This document shows, piece after piece, positions 50,884-63,409 of a stretch of DNA of 64,000 bases. Position 1 is the stretch's first letter. The number at the start of each line of letters is the position of its first letter. A program made the position numbers and the translations under genes. Below the pieces are notes generated by a model. The model made no database searches and was not told where the DNA came from. It saw nothing but the letters and a program-made list of their open reading frames with translations. Origin of the DNA: Sindora glabra (lineage: Eukaryota; Streptophyta; Magnoliopsida; Fabales; Fabaceae); assembly GCA_020226215.1 (NCBI GenBank), contig CM035226.1:95504895-95568894 (forward strand). The letters are read 5' to 3'.

Positions 50884-51659
50884 TGTTGGGGAGAGGTAGA
50901 TACGGAATTCTTTTATTTGAAACTGTGAATCTTAAAATAAAAATCATATCTATATCTCTCCAAAATTCACATAATGAAATGAAGGATCCACATCCATTTG
51001 TAATGGGGTAGGAGGTGATGTATTCAACTAGTTGTCTCACTTGATTTCATGCTCACTGTATTATATTTTCTGTAGAATCTGTATTATTTTACCTACCATT
51101 TAAATTGTGTCAACTTTAATTGTTGACATATGGCCTAGATCGGTATATCAAATTTAGTACTTATTTCACATAGCTATATTTTTAACTTCATATAATTATT
51201 TTTGTAGTCATTGTCCTCTATATATAAATCTGACTGCTTTGTAGTAGTTTGCTACTCCCTGTAGCATCATTGTGGTCATTGTTTGGGAGTTCACTGGTTT
51301 CAAGAATGGAACCTATTTTAATGCTTATTTATTGAATATTTTTTGACATTGAAGTGTGTTTATGTATAATTTTCTAACTATTTCTAATTTAATTTTTCAG
51401 GTCATACTCTATGATCTTCACAAGTATCCAAGATAAGATGATTGGGCAAAAGTTGAAAATTTGTAATGCTATCTAGTAGTTTTATGAAGGTGGATGGATA
51501 TTAGTGGATGAATTATTAGAGTGATTTTCTATTTTCTAATATATGAAGGTGTTAAAACCAAACCTATACTAAACTTGTTTATTTAAGAAACTAATACAAT
51601 TTGATATAATTTTGTGATATTTAATTACCTTTTAGCAGTAACTTCTTTATATTAAAATT

Positions 51660-52324
51660 AAATTTGAATTTTTTAGCGGCAATTATTATGATAATTAGTG
51701 ACAAAATATTGTCATTAAAAATGAATGAATTGGCTTATTATTTTGAATTAGAGGCAATAATATTTGCCGCTAAATAAATGTCACTACCATTAAAAAGTTT
51801 TAGTGGCGATTATTTAAGATAAATAGCGGCTTAACATTTGCCACTAAACATTAGGCATTAAAGGCAATAACATTTGCCGTTAAATAATTGCCGCTATTAT
51901 TGAAAACTTTTAGCGGCAATTATTAGAGATAAATAGTGGCTTAACATTTGCCACTAAACATTAGGCATTAAAGGCAATAACATTTGCCGTTAAATAATTG
52001 CCGCTATTATTGAAAACTTTTAGCGGCAATTATTAGAGATAAATAGCGGCAAAACATTTGCCACTAAAGATTGTACCAGCCGATCAAGCAATAAGTGCAT
52101 TAGGGGCGATAACAATTTGCCGCTAATTAATTGCCGTTATTGTGTAACACTTTTAGCGGCAATTATTGCAATTTTTACCGGCATTTAGCTTTATTGTTGT
52201 TATAGCCTTTGCCGACACAGGTTTTGACGGCAAATGTTTAATTGCCGGTAAAAGAATTAGTGGCAATTTTTATTGCCGCTAAAAGGCAATTTAATTGCCA
52301 CTAAAAGCTGTTTATGGTGTAGTG
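51660..52324. repeat. CACTA right subterminal repeat array
   Basis: Many direct and inverted copies of a word close to 'tttagcggcaattatt', with variants 'atttgccgctaaa' and 'ttaattgccgtt', lead up to the terminus. A 110-bp block is tandemly repeated ('ttaggcattaaaggcaataa' at 51,851 and 51,961). Such arrays bind the element's own transposition protein in En/Spm. Confidence 0.9.
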
Positions 52325-52618
52325 TGTTCTTAGGATGGGTCGGTCCAGTATACAAGTTCTCTAACTTGTACTCATGTGTAAACTTAATATCCCATATAAG
52401 TCACGACACATGCTAGTCTTAACATATCAAAACAACCTAATCCACAATGATATATGATTAGGAATATTTAATAATACAATTATTCTAAGGTTATTATCAT
52501 AATTAGATATATTACGTAAACAATATATATAAATATAATAATTGAAATTGCCATTAAAATAACACAATTCAAATTTACAATCATCAATATGATTAGTTTT
52601 AGGGCATATATACTAACA

Positions 52619-54382
52619 TCAAATCATACAATCATAGTCCTTAAGCAACTCTGCCCATATTCTTTGTCTAAGATTAAGATCTTTTTGCTTAAATATGCAT
52701 TTAAGGTTTTTATGATCAATGTTGATCTCAAAGGTCTCACTACAAATATAATGCCTTCAAATCTTAAGTGCAAACATTACTATTATCATTCCTAAATCAT
52801 GGACAAGGTAATTCTATTCGTGTCTCTTGAGTTATTTAAAAGCATAAGTAATAACTCTTCCATATTGCATCAAGACACACCCAAGTCTAACTTTTAAAGC
52901 ATCATAGTACATAGTGTATCCTACCATCCCAAACGTAAAGTTAGCACTAGTGTAGTAGTTAAACAAGGCTTAAGCTTTAAAAGGTTTCTTCATAAGCTTT
53001 TGACCATTGAAACTTCATATTCTTTTAACTTTATTAAAAAGGTCATTATCTTGGAGAATCCTTAACAAAGTGGTGGTAATAACCCATTAAGCTAAAAAAC
53101 CTATGAATCTCACTTATAGAAGTTAGCCTTAACCAATGTTATTTTACTTCAACATTTTTCTAATCCACTCATATGTTATCCTAAAAGACAACATGCCCTA
53201 AGAAAGTCATATTATCTAACCAAAACTCACACATGGAAAACTTTGTATATAGCTATTGATCCCTTAAAGTTTGCAAAATAATCCTTAAATGTTGCTCATG
53301 CTCCTTATTACTCTTAGAATAAACCAAAATGTTATTTATAATCATTATGATGAACCAATCAAGGAAAGGCTCAAAAACCTTATTCATTAAATCTATGAAT
53401 GTAATTAGAACATTTATCAAACCGAAAGACATTAATAAGGATTCATAATGTCCATAACAAGTTTGGAAGGCAATCTTAGCAACATCTTCCTTTCTAATTC
53501 TTAACTAATGATACCTTAAGCAAAAATTTTTATTAGAAAAACATTGTGCACCTCGAAGTTAATCAAATAAACTATCTATACAAGGTAAAAAGCATTTGCC
53601 CCTCACAATTACCTTATTTAATTACCTATAGTTAATGCATAAACACAATAAACCATCTTTCTTTTCAATAAAGACCATAAGAGGACTAAAGGAGAAGTAC
53701 TTGGATAGATAAAATCCTTATCCAATAAATCCTTAAGCTAGTGTTTTAATTCCTTTAATTTTATTAGTGTCATACAATATGAAGGAATAGATATAGACTA
53801 TGTGCATAGAATTAAGTCAATACAAAATTTGATTTCTCTTTTTAGGGGTAATTTAGGTAACTTTTCAAGAAAAACATCACCAAACTCTTTCATAATTGGA
53901 ACTTTATCAATACTTACCTTTTGTGACTCAATATCTCTAACCATTGCCAAGAAACCTTAGTAACCCTTTCTTAACAATTTCAGTGCATTTAATGCAGAAT
54001 TAAGATTTTATGGTGCTAAACTTTAATCACCTTGAACTAAAAAAGATGGTTTTCCTGGAAGGTCAAGGTTAACAACTTTGAAGCAAAAGTTAAAGGTGAC
54101 ATCATAGGTGGCTAACCAATCCATGCCCAAAATCAAAATAAGGTCTAATATATCTAGCATAATCAAATTAGCTATCATTTTCTTATTAATCACTACTACC
54201 TCACAAGATTTATATATGTATTCAACAAGTATAGGTTCCCCAATAGGTGTAGCAATAAAGAAAGACTAGTCTAACAATATTGGATCTCTACTAAATTAAG
54301 AAGCAAATAAAAGGGATATCTAGGAATGTGCATATCCAAGGTTAAATAACATATTTGTATCATGAGTAAAATTTGAAAGTAT
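52619..54382 (-). pseudogene. Ty3/Gypsy pol remnant: protease, reverse transcriptase, RNase H
   Basis: The minus strand shows a protease-type region ('PIGEPILVEYIYKSCEVVV', then 'LILGMDWLATYDVTF' at about 54,140-54,100), the start of the RT ('LPLKREIKFCIDL'), 'FGLINVLITF', a degraded RT active site ('IINNILVYSKSNKEHEQHL' near 53,340), and an RNase H end ('LKDYDCMI'-like, about 52,630) that abuts the Copia. Protein order and wording are those of plant Ty3/Gypsy elements. It joins the integrase half left of the Copia. Many stops and frameshifts. The gag and 5' LTR are missing because a CACTA-like terminus begins at 54,383. Confidence 0.8.
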
Positions 54383-57300
54383 CACTACTATAAAAATGTC
54401 ATTTAACATTGGTTGTTTAACATATTCAACATCAATTACCACCTAATATATATATAAGCATCATTATAAATCTTGCATATCTATATCAATTATTGAACCA
54501 ACATTGAATACTAACAATAATAACATCAATTATTTTACTAGAAAATTAACATGTTTAGTTATAGTATATTGCTTAATAATTGAAATATAATGTCAAATTT
54601 TTTAGTATTAATCAACATTGATAATTTAAATAAAGAAACTACTATAGAACAATAGATTAACATTGGGTGTTTAGAAGATTAAATGTCAGTTTACAACCAA
54701 CACTTAATTAAATGCAGTTATAAATAATATTTCATGTCAATTTAAAAATAATTATAAAAAAATTAAAAAAACATTAGCTTTGATATAAGAAGCCCTATGT
54801 CATATCTTATGCTGGAGACGTGGGAAGTAACATTCAATGTTAGTCATTTATAAATAATTAATATCAAATTTTGATATACCATTTTGGTTTATATCAATAA
54901 CTGATGTGATATATTATACCCCCTAAGGAATCTACCTCTCTTAGCCTACCTTACTCCTTCCTATCCCATTCCCCCCAACCATAATATCCTTTGCTAGTTC
55001 CTTTTCTAAGATCCGCTTTATTTTTCTTGTATTCATTTTTTTAAAAAAGATATACCTAAAAATAGAAAACAATGTCCCATATGAACCTATAGAATCCTAA
55101 TGACAATAATTTTAAATAATAAATCTTATAAAAAAATTTTAAAAAGTATAAAAAGTCATACTAAATACCTTAATCATATATAGGTGATATGTTAAATACT
55201 GTCTTGATACTCGTTATTTAATATGTGAAGTTAACACTCCCTAAAAAAGTAAGCTTGAATCTAATCCTTGCAAATGCGATAAGTATTTATTAAATTTTGA
55301 AAAAATGATAATACATATGTCATATAAATAAATAGTATATAATATGATCAAAGTCAAAGAAGATGAATGAAATCAAATTTCTTACCTATACAAACATATA
55401 AAAGTTGCATAATAATTAAAGACAACAAGATATGGTAAATCATAAACCAAGAAAAGTAAATTGTAAGAACAAAAATAAAAACTAAATAAATCATTATCTT
55501 TGAATCCTCCATTTTTTTCAGTGAATGTGTCACCCCATATGTTTAGCAACGTGCTAATAAAGATTCATTCCTACAAAAAATTTGATATGCAAAAATATAA
55601 TAAAAAAGAATTATCTTCCTAATTAAAGATAGAATCAATTTAAGGTTGGAAAAAGTTCGAGATAAAATTTGCAAATGGTATTATTATTTTACTTTTTTTA
55701 TTTTTAACTCACACTAGTGTCTTAGGTTTATATGTCAGATATTTGTAAAAAGATTAACATGTATAATACAATGGCATCATCCTACTAATAAACAATTAAC
55801 ATCAATCATTGTATAAATTACAAAGGTTGTAAAATAAGAAACATCAATTTTAAATAAAAAAATAATGTATTTTTATGCACTAATTTTTTAAACAAACAAA
55901 ACCAATTGACATTTACAAAAACATTACATAACAACAATAAAATGAGATAAAAAAAAATTAACAATAACACAACCAATTGTGGGAGTACTCTTATAAAGTT
56001 TTTGAACTCTCATTTACATATTAAAATACTAGTTACAATAGGTCATTTACAACCAAGTCAACTATTAGTAATTAATTTATAATAATTTAATTAATTACAA
56101 CTACAAATAATATTTAAGAACACCTAAGCTATTCATTGTAGTTCAACCCTGATTGATAGGAAATATCTTACCTAAAGCTATCTAACCTCACTAAGTTATT
56201 CTTTAGTGTCTAGCTAAGGTTTCTCCTCAAAGTTCTACCATTTGTACACAATTAATATATTATCATCAAGATTAATTCAATTAATTAATCTACCATGTGA
56301 TGAGTTATCAATAAGCAAATGATTACTTTAGTGTGAAGTTTATGAGTAGACAATAGATCAAATATGTAACACATGACATAGTAGCCATATTTCAAACTTT
56401 AGAGCTATTTTAGGTATCATAATAAAATAGGAGGTTAATTTGAACCCATTGACACATAATCTTTAAAGTCAAACACGATACAATTTTTTTATTAACTATT
56501 TTACTATTAACAACATACCTTCACTTTTACCTATTTGAAATGTTTTCACTTTTAAGCATTACTCATAAGCTATGGTCAGAGCTCCTTTCGAAGAATTCTT
56601 CAAGATGGAATACACTTCTCTTAATAAGGGATTTATCTAGCAAATAAGCCTATTTCTCAACACCACTAAGGCAAACATCCAATGGTGACCACAATACAAT
56701 ATAATAATTAAGTTATCAAAATTTGTTTAAGAAAAAAAATCATAATTAATGCGTAAGAGAGACTTATCTCTTGTGGTATGGTGTAAAGTAGTAGTTTTTC
56801 TTTAGCTCTTGCGATAAAATCTTAACAATGTAATACTACCTTTTTTCCTTTTCCAACATGGATTGTGCTTCAAAGTTTAGGAATCTATATGCAACATTTA
56901 TCAATAGCCACACATCAAAGTAATGCTTGTAAAAGGATTGACACGAACTAAACCTATATTCAGATAATGTTTCAATTAATCTATGTTTAGTCAAAAAAGA
57001 TAGCATAAACTTATATAAGTCACATCAAGCTCTTCAAACTTTAGTAGCTACTCAATGGAAGCTTTTTTAATCAAAACTAAATTTTACAATCCCACTACAT
57101 CTATTCTAATAAAAAACACGGCTTGGGAATCCTTGCCTTAAAACTTATCGAGACATTATTGCAACTCCTTTCAAGCATGATTAAGAGGTTATTGAAATAA
57201 AATTAATGATGATTAGTAATCTTATGCAATAATAGAAATAATTTTAAAAAAGTATATAAAATATATCGATGGGTTAAAATACATAAGAATACCTCTACTA

Positions 57301-57568
57301 AGTATTAAATAAAGGTTGTCAATCATGTGATGAAAGTTTTATGGGCTTCATTCATTGTTTGGCATCAACACCTCAACCTTGCAAACCAACAACTTAATAA
57401 CCATCACTTTGACTTAATTATCCAGCCATGGTCAATGGTATAATTAATGACTTACCAAAATCCACCTATCTATAACCTTTCATCGAGGTGGTCCCACTAC
57501 CATTAGAGAACATTAGGGTCTACCTTATGTAATATGAACCTCCATCATATGAAACTCGATTCATGCAT

Positions 57569-57584
57569 AGATATATATATATAT
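57569..57584. repeat. (TA)n microsatellite
   Basis: A short TA run inside the CACTA-like element. Confidence 0.85.
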
Positions 57585-57849
57585 GAAAAACTTTTAAAGT
57601 TAAATATGACATTTACCTCGGGTATGGTTTTCAACATTTCTTCTATTATGATAACCAATACACTACATACTGATGCATTCTTTTTCTTAATTGTAAGAGG
57701 GGTTAGCATACCTTGTTAATCAAGAGCCAACTTGGTTAATAAGGCACTACTCATAGAAGCCACATTATTTGTATGAGCAATAGACCTATAAGATAGTTGG
57801 ATAGACACTACAAAGCTTAAAGCTGTGGTATGATGAAAAATAACATGCA

Positions 57850-58800
57850 CTTTTAGGATCAAAGCATATTACCCTATAGCTATAACTACTACTACTTTAG
57901 CTATCGCATTGTAAATGTGGCTTTACTGCCTACTGCAGCTTTTTCTCAAAGTTTGCATTAAGTTTTTATGTCACTTCATTAGTGATCCTTACTTTCATTA
58001 GCAATAAATCGATTGTTAATTGTCCAATTAGATGGTACCTCACTAAGTTGAAGACCTTCATATGCCCAATACCATATTAGAAACCCTAAATACAACTAGG
58101 ATGATTTTCAATCCCTAAAACTGTAGTTAAGATGTCATGTTTCCTAATTAATTGAAACTCACCCTAGGAGACTTGCTACATGAGAGCATCTTGTAATAAT
58201 TAACAAAAAATGGATTATTAGGAACAACTTAATTGAAATGGAAGATTCAAAATTAAACATGTTTTGGCACGAATCTTGATACTTACAATCCTATCCATAA
58301 TGGTTAACTTTTTGAGGTCATGTACTACCTTTACTTATTTACTCCCCCTCATTTCCATAACTCTACATGAGAAATGGAAGATATCTCACTAATGTCATCA
58401 CTCTTCTTAACTTCAGCTTACCTCTCAACTAACAAGTCCTTCTCCAACTTCTTATAGTCTGCCAAAGAAAGCTTGTGAGAATATGTATTTCTTTTTTCAC
58501 TTCTCCTTATTAGACTTACTTAATGCCTATTAACAAAAAGAGATACTAGGTTACAAGTACAAATGATATGTAAACAAGACATTTAAACGAACTATGTAAA
58601 AGGTAAAAATTTTACCTTGAAATGCTTATTCTTGTGTTATTTCTAGAACTTCTCCCATAATTCCTGGTCAAGGTAGTTCCAATGCTGCATAGGTCAATTT
58701 TTGTCACAATCTTAAGATTGATGTATTCCCACCTCAAAGTTAAGTTGAAGTCCATCCACATAGTTGCTATAAGTTGAAGGATTCCTATAAGTAAAAAAAT
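57850..58800 (-). pseudogene. Degraded Ptta/En-Spm-type CACTA protein remnant
   Basis: On the minus strand I read 'PMQHWNYLDQELWEKF' (about 58,690-58,640), 'NTYSHKLSLADYKKLEKDL' (about 58,490-58,430), 'ISSISHVELWKE' (about 58,395-58,360) and, much later, 'LNANFEKKLQ' (about 57,960). The order fits the second protein of plant En/Spm-like elements, where 'NWxxLVxxW', a 'YxHRLSRKGY' segment, an 'LWKEAR' segment and a C-terminal coiled coil occur in that order. Each match is weak and several stops intervene. I am moderately sure of the class and unsure of details. Confidence 0.4.
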
Positions 58801-61800
58801 GTATGAAAGATTAAATTATATGCAAGTATAGTTTCTCATATCCATAAAAAAAATCTATCTAAATTAAGTGTACATATCAAGACCTCCAAAATGTTATCTT
58901 TCAATCCCTCCAATACTTTCCTCCAATAAAGAATAGATATTAATACTTTGGATCATATAATTATTCTAACATAATGACATATTAGTTGGCATTTTCTCCA
59001 TCTAACTATCATTTCTCATTAAACTAAATAGGCAATCTCTCACTCCTTGACTATGCTATGGTAATGCCTTTCAAGGTTGTAAGACCCTTTATGCTTCTTT
59101 TAGTAAAGGTAGCTACCTCTTAAGAAGGACCACATTTTGAATTTAGAAAAAAAAAAGTTTCAATCATGTATCCATAATAAAGTTGTAGTTAACATTACTT
59201 AATAAGTGAATAAAGTAGTAAATACAAGATTAATCATTATAACAAATGTTTTAATAAATTACCTAACAAATAATAACTTGCATGATAAGCAATTGAATTA
59301 AAATTACATTAATCATTATAGGATCTTTTACTAATTTACATAACTATGAAGCAAATTGGATTTATTCAAATATATGATAAGTATAACACCCTAAAAAAAC
59401 ATAATAACATATAATGATAAAGGCAGCAAGTAAAAATAAAAGACATTATAATCGAATAAAGCATGCTAAAACCATATATCCCGATACTCTAAAACTTAAA
59501 AACATTACTAAACATAAGATTTAATATAATCCTAAATATAGTGATGAACAAAACTCTCATTATAACACTATTTAGACACGTAAACATCCTAATTAGACAA
59601 AATTAGATTTAATCACTTAATAATAAAAAATCTAACAAACATTAAAGAGGAAAATGTACTTGAAAAATTTGTTGATGACTAGAACAATTACAAAGTAAAC
59701 TCTAATTGTAAAAGAGACATATTAAATTTGATAGCAAAGGCGATACTAAGGAAATAGTTTTCATAAATCAAAAGTGATGGAAAGCAAAAGAGAAAGTGAA
59801 AGTTATGCAAACAAAAATAATTATATGATGGTTTCTTACTAGTTTCTTACTAGAAATTGACATATGTAATAAATAACGTAGGATTGGAAGAAAATAGGCA
59901 TATAAGGCTAAGACAATATTTATAAAAATACCATTGAGCAATTAATTTCAAAATTACTTATTTTAAAAACTAATGTCTTAAGTTTTTTGCCCTTTTAAAC
60001 ATAAAAGTTTGCATTCACTTACGAGCATCAATTATAAATGAAACTAATGTCCTAATGTCATTTTTATTTTCTAACATATTGATCATGAAAAAATGGCATT
60101 GGCTTCTTTTTATTGTTGTCTCAAGTTCCCATAGAAGTTTCAATAATGCCATCATGAAACTACATATGTCAATTTTTAGTTTAACTAACATATCAAGTTT
60201 CCAAGGAAATTTCTAGAATGCCACTGCATAACTATGGACATCAATTGTTTTAGCAATCATTGTCCTATTTATCCTAATAATTTAAAAAAATGCTATTATA
60301 TTAATAGAGACATCAATTTTTCTTGTCACTAATGTCTATCAATCATTGTAGATATGCAATTTTGTAGTAATAAGACATTAGTTTTTTCTAATAACCAATG
60401 TTATTTTGAGGTTCTTTTTTATTAAAAATATATATAAGAATTCTCCTAAACCCCACAACCCTAGAGTAGTTTCCAAACATAATTACAAAATCTAATAACT
60501 TGTATTACTATACAAGCAATAACAATAGTATTCAACCTTTGCATCAGTGTCTTTATGATCAAAATTAATTCTCAAATACAATAAAATGAAAAAAATGAAA
60601 AATTATATGTTTTCTTAGGTTCAAATGGAAAAATACATATAATGTGTTCATATTGCAAAAATTAGAAATTATACCTTTAAATGCTGAAAAAGGGCTTACA
60701 TTGTTATTCCAATAACATGGACATTGACAGAAACACTTATGAATTACACTATGGCAAATTAAAGGCATAAAGATGTTAGAATTAATGCTATAGGTGAAAC
60801 ATTAATTCTATATGCTTTCATAAGAGAGAAATTTATTACCTAACTTTTACCCTTAAGTTTTGCTGGAATCATGTGTTATTCAAAATGTTGATATCATCTT
60901 GGCCCTTTGTAAGGAAGAAATTTATTTCCTCTTCTTCAAGAAACTCATATTAACTAAAATGTTAAAAAATAAAAGTAGAAACAAAAAATCCTACCAAATC
61001 CACACAACAAACAACAAATAGACATTTATATTTAAGTTTAAAGGAGAAATAAGATATTTGAATGGACCTTAAAGTTGAGAAGAAAACACTAGTAACTGTG
61101 AAAAATTGTTGAATTTAAGCCAAGGTAATCTTCTTTATTAGAGAGAAATTATATGGCATATCGTGCTTATAAAAGAAAATGAATTAGTTAATCATTTCAT
61201 AAGGAACTTTTTGTAATTTAGCATCAAGGACAACCTTCCAGTTTTAAATCACACCTTCATTTTCATAAGTTTTAAGGAGAGGACAATAGCATTGTTTAAT
61301 ATTTCATGTTGGTTAGAAACTAAAATTAACATCCTAAGGTTATGATAACTTTTACAAAAATTTACTTTTATACATCAGCTATATAATAAAACCAGTGTGA
61401 AATTTCAATTTTTAATTCTTTATTTTTTTACCCAAATTTTTTTTTACTTTTTAATGTCAATTATTTTTAAAACTGACATTGTATATTACCTATGTCAATT
61501 GTTAATAAAAAATTGACATTGTATATTAGTTTTTATTTTTTTAAAAAAATAAAGTTTAACTCTATTACTTTAAAATAGAAACCAAACTTATTACTTAAAC
61601 AATAGGTTAGGACACTCTTCAAGAAAAACACCACTTTTTAAAGAACAATAATTATACAAAAACACATACAAACAACCTTGAAAATGTATACAAAATAATA
61701 TATAGATGTACAAATGATTGCTTATAAGCATATTATACATACATTTTTCACTTATAATTAAACCTGATAAGTTTACATTTAGATCCTCTCTCATGCTAGT

Positions 61801-61984
61801 GCTTATGTATGTATCTTTTTCAATACATATGCAACCTATTTTTCTTGGAAGGTTGTTAAATCTGTTGCACTGTAAGTTTTTTTTTTTTTTTAAATCTTGA
61901 AAAAGCTGCATGTCTACACATAATATAATGAGAAAACAAAACTATATTTTTTGACAAGTGTTTATCTAATTGAAATTTAAATAA

Positions 61985-62400
61985 ATTACCATATGGGACC
62001 TTTTATTGCTTTTCATACATTTAACTATGCTAGTCATGTATTTGTAGACATAATATCCACACTCCTCATTACTAGCTTTGTGTGGGATGTTGAAACAAAC
62101 TAATGCAAAATAATATCAATTTCATATAGTCTTAATTACTATGTTAGGTACCCGAACATGCACAAGAATATTACTTTCACTACCACTCATTCGATGTTGA
62201 CTTTATCAAGCCTTGCATTTGTAAATGAATGTTCATTAATGTTGTGAATGACTTCTTCCACTCCTTTCATAATTCATGCACTAGTAGGCTAAGCTAGTAA
62301 ATCGTCCTTTCTTTTGGATACACTACACTTAACATGTAATGGTTATTATAATATTATCAATATCAAAATAAAATAATATATGAGAAAATATAACCAAAGA
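61985..62400 (-). pseudogene. ULP1-like (C48) cysteine protease domain remnant
   Basis: The minus strand gives the catalytic His segment 'HYMLSVVYPKERTIY' (His codon 62,341-62,339) and, about 280 bases on, the catalytic Cys segment 'NEECGYYVYKYM' (Cys codon 62,061-62,059). These match the C48 family signatures 'HW.L.V..PKE...Y.LDSL' and 'ECGYYVM.YM'. The expected Asp of 'LDSL' is lost ('*LSL'), and His and Cys lie in different frames, so it is inactive. True ULP1 enzymes process SUMO; related domains occur in many plant transposon proteins. Neighbouring Ptta-like sequence on the same strand supports transposon origin over a host protease. Confidence 0.75.
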
Positions 62401-63409
62401 ATGAATTAAGGTCCATCTCTACACAAATATACTTTTCATAATATAGTACCATGTAGCATTGACTATTGTTTATAGTCATGTCACATTTTTGTATTTATTC
62501 CTTCATGTCTAGCTTGTCCCCATCAATTGCACCCTTTTTGCATCTCTGAAACTGTAGAAGGAACCTAAATTCCTCTCCCTAACATCATGATACAAATGCC
62601 TATAATTTTTAGAATAAATTATCCTTAGAATTTGTACTATCTAATATATTCGTAAAACTAAAGAATACTTGAAAGGTAAAGATGAACACACTTCATCCAA
62701 TTTATGACATAAAAAATTCTAAAACCTCCCTATTTAAAAGCTAGAAGATTTTTGTCCTGGATAGAGGAATGTCATATTCATGTCCTGTGAAATTATTCCC
62801 ACGAAATAACTTAATGAGCCTTTCACTTGACATGTTCTACACAATAACTCTTAATTTCTCCCTCGATATTTCCACACTTATATTTTTGCTAAGGATGAGC
62901 TACCAAAGTCTTTAATTCTTTAGATTTACCACCTTTGCCCTTGTCTTCCTCCCATTTCCTCTTACCATTTTCTTTCTCCAAAGGTACCTAAAAGTAAATT
63001 GCAAAGAAATATGACAACTAGACAAGTTCAATAGTATTTTATCTAACTGTAAACAATTAACTACTCACCAGTGGAAAACTTTACCTTTGTAAATAAGCAA
63101 ATTAAAGCATTTGGCCAAGTTAAAAAAGAGCTAACCACTTGGACCATCATGATTACCTTTTTTGTCAATTATGGTGCCTTATTCAACTCATCACATTTAC
63201 TACAACCTTACATTGGTCATCTAATAATGCAACATTATGGAACACACAATTAGGGAAAAGTACGCCCTGTGCCATTTTCCTGAGAAAGGGTACCTAAAAT
63301 AAAAGTTCACACTTATGCTTAACCTAGAATTATAAATAAATGAGTTAATCAGCATTAATTTAATCTTATAATATGATTAGAAAGTGATAAGCAACAAGCA
63401 GTACAATAA

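Larger units (their letters stand above)
45081..52324. mobile_element. Non-autonomous CACTA (En/Spm) transposon with captured host DNA
   Basis: The termini are CACTACACCA on the left and TGGTGTAGTG on the right. Flanking TGT triplets (45,078-45,080 and 52,325-52,327) are the 3-bp duplication of the class, and the intact left LTR shows the empty site. Both ends carry many 'agcggcaattatt' words. The 7,244-bp element has no recognisable transposase and is presumably mobilised by a related autonomous element. Inside are a kinase gene fragment (46,400-47,075), other slightly GC-richer stretches (45,270-45,660, 48,130-48,700, 49,860-50,110) of unknown origin, and a 318-bp tandem duplication. Confidence 0.95.
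36760..52618 (-). mobile_element. Ty1/Copia LTR retrotransposon, minus strand, carrying a nested CACTA
   Basis: Both ends carry LTRs starting TGTTGGGATC and ending with CA (36,760-38,127 and 44,005-52,618; the right one is 1,367 bp once the CACTA insert and one target duplication are removed, the left is 1,368 bp). A primer binding site and a polypurine tract lie at the expected inner borders. Domain order on the minus strand is gag, protease, integrase, reverse transcriptase, RNase H, which defines Copia. Flanking sequences TCAAG (36,755-36,759) and TCAAA (52,619-52,623) look like a 5-bp target duplication with one change. All reading frames are broken. It is inserted in the pol of a Gypsy element. 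Confidence 0.95.
44005..52618 (-). repeat. Copia 5' LTR (right), split by a CACTA element
   Basis: The LTR parts are 44,005-45,080 and 52,325-52,618, plus the inserted element and its target duplication. Removing the insert and one TGT restores a 1,367-bp LTR collinear with the left one. Confidence 0.95.
54383..60372 (-). mobile_element. CACTA-like element, probably internally deleted, right end tentative
   Basis: The left terminus is CACTACTATAAAAATG. The sequence then carries 'acatcaattatt' type subterminal words. A candidate right terminus ends at 60,372 and, reverse-complemented, reads TATTACTACAAAATTG, similar with changes. The triplets outside (TAT on the left, AGA on the right) do not match, so the two ends may belong to different copies. 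A degraded Ptta-like frame (57,850-58,800, minus strand) supports the class and orientation. There is no room for a full transposase. Confidence 0.5.

Noticed and set aside
1362..57584. TA microsatellites considered as replication or matrix-attachment sites
   Set aside because: Short dinucleotide runs are ordinary in AT-rich plant DNA and nothing else supports a function.
54383..60372. Treating this as a complete CACTA element with a 3-bp target duplication
   Set aside because: The outside triplets are TAT and AGA and the termini match only partly, so I kept the right end as tentative.
61591..61911. 106-codon open frame on the minus strand
   Set aside because: AT-rich, crosses a poly-T run, has no motif and lies between a subterminal repeat and the ULP1 remnant. 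Probably chance.
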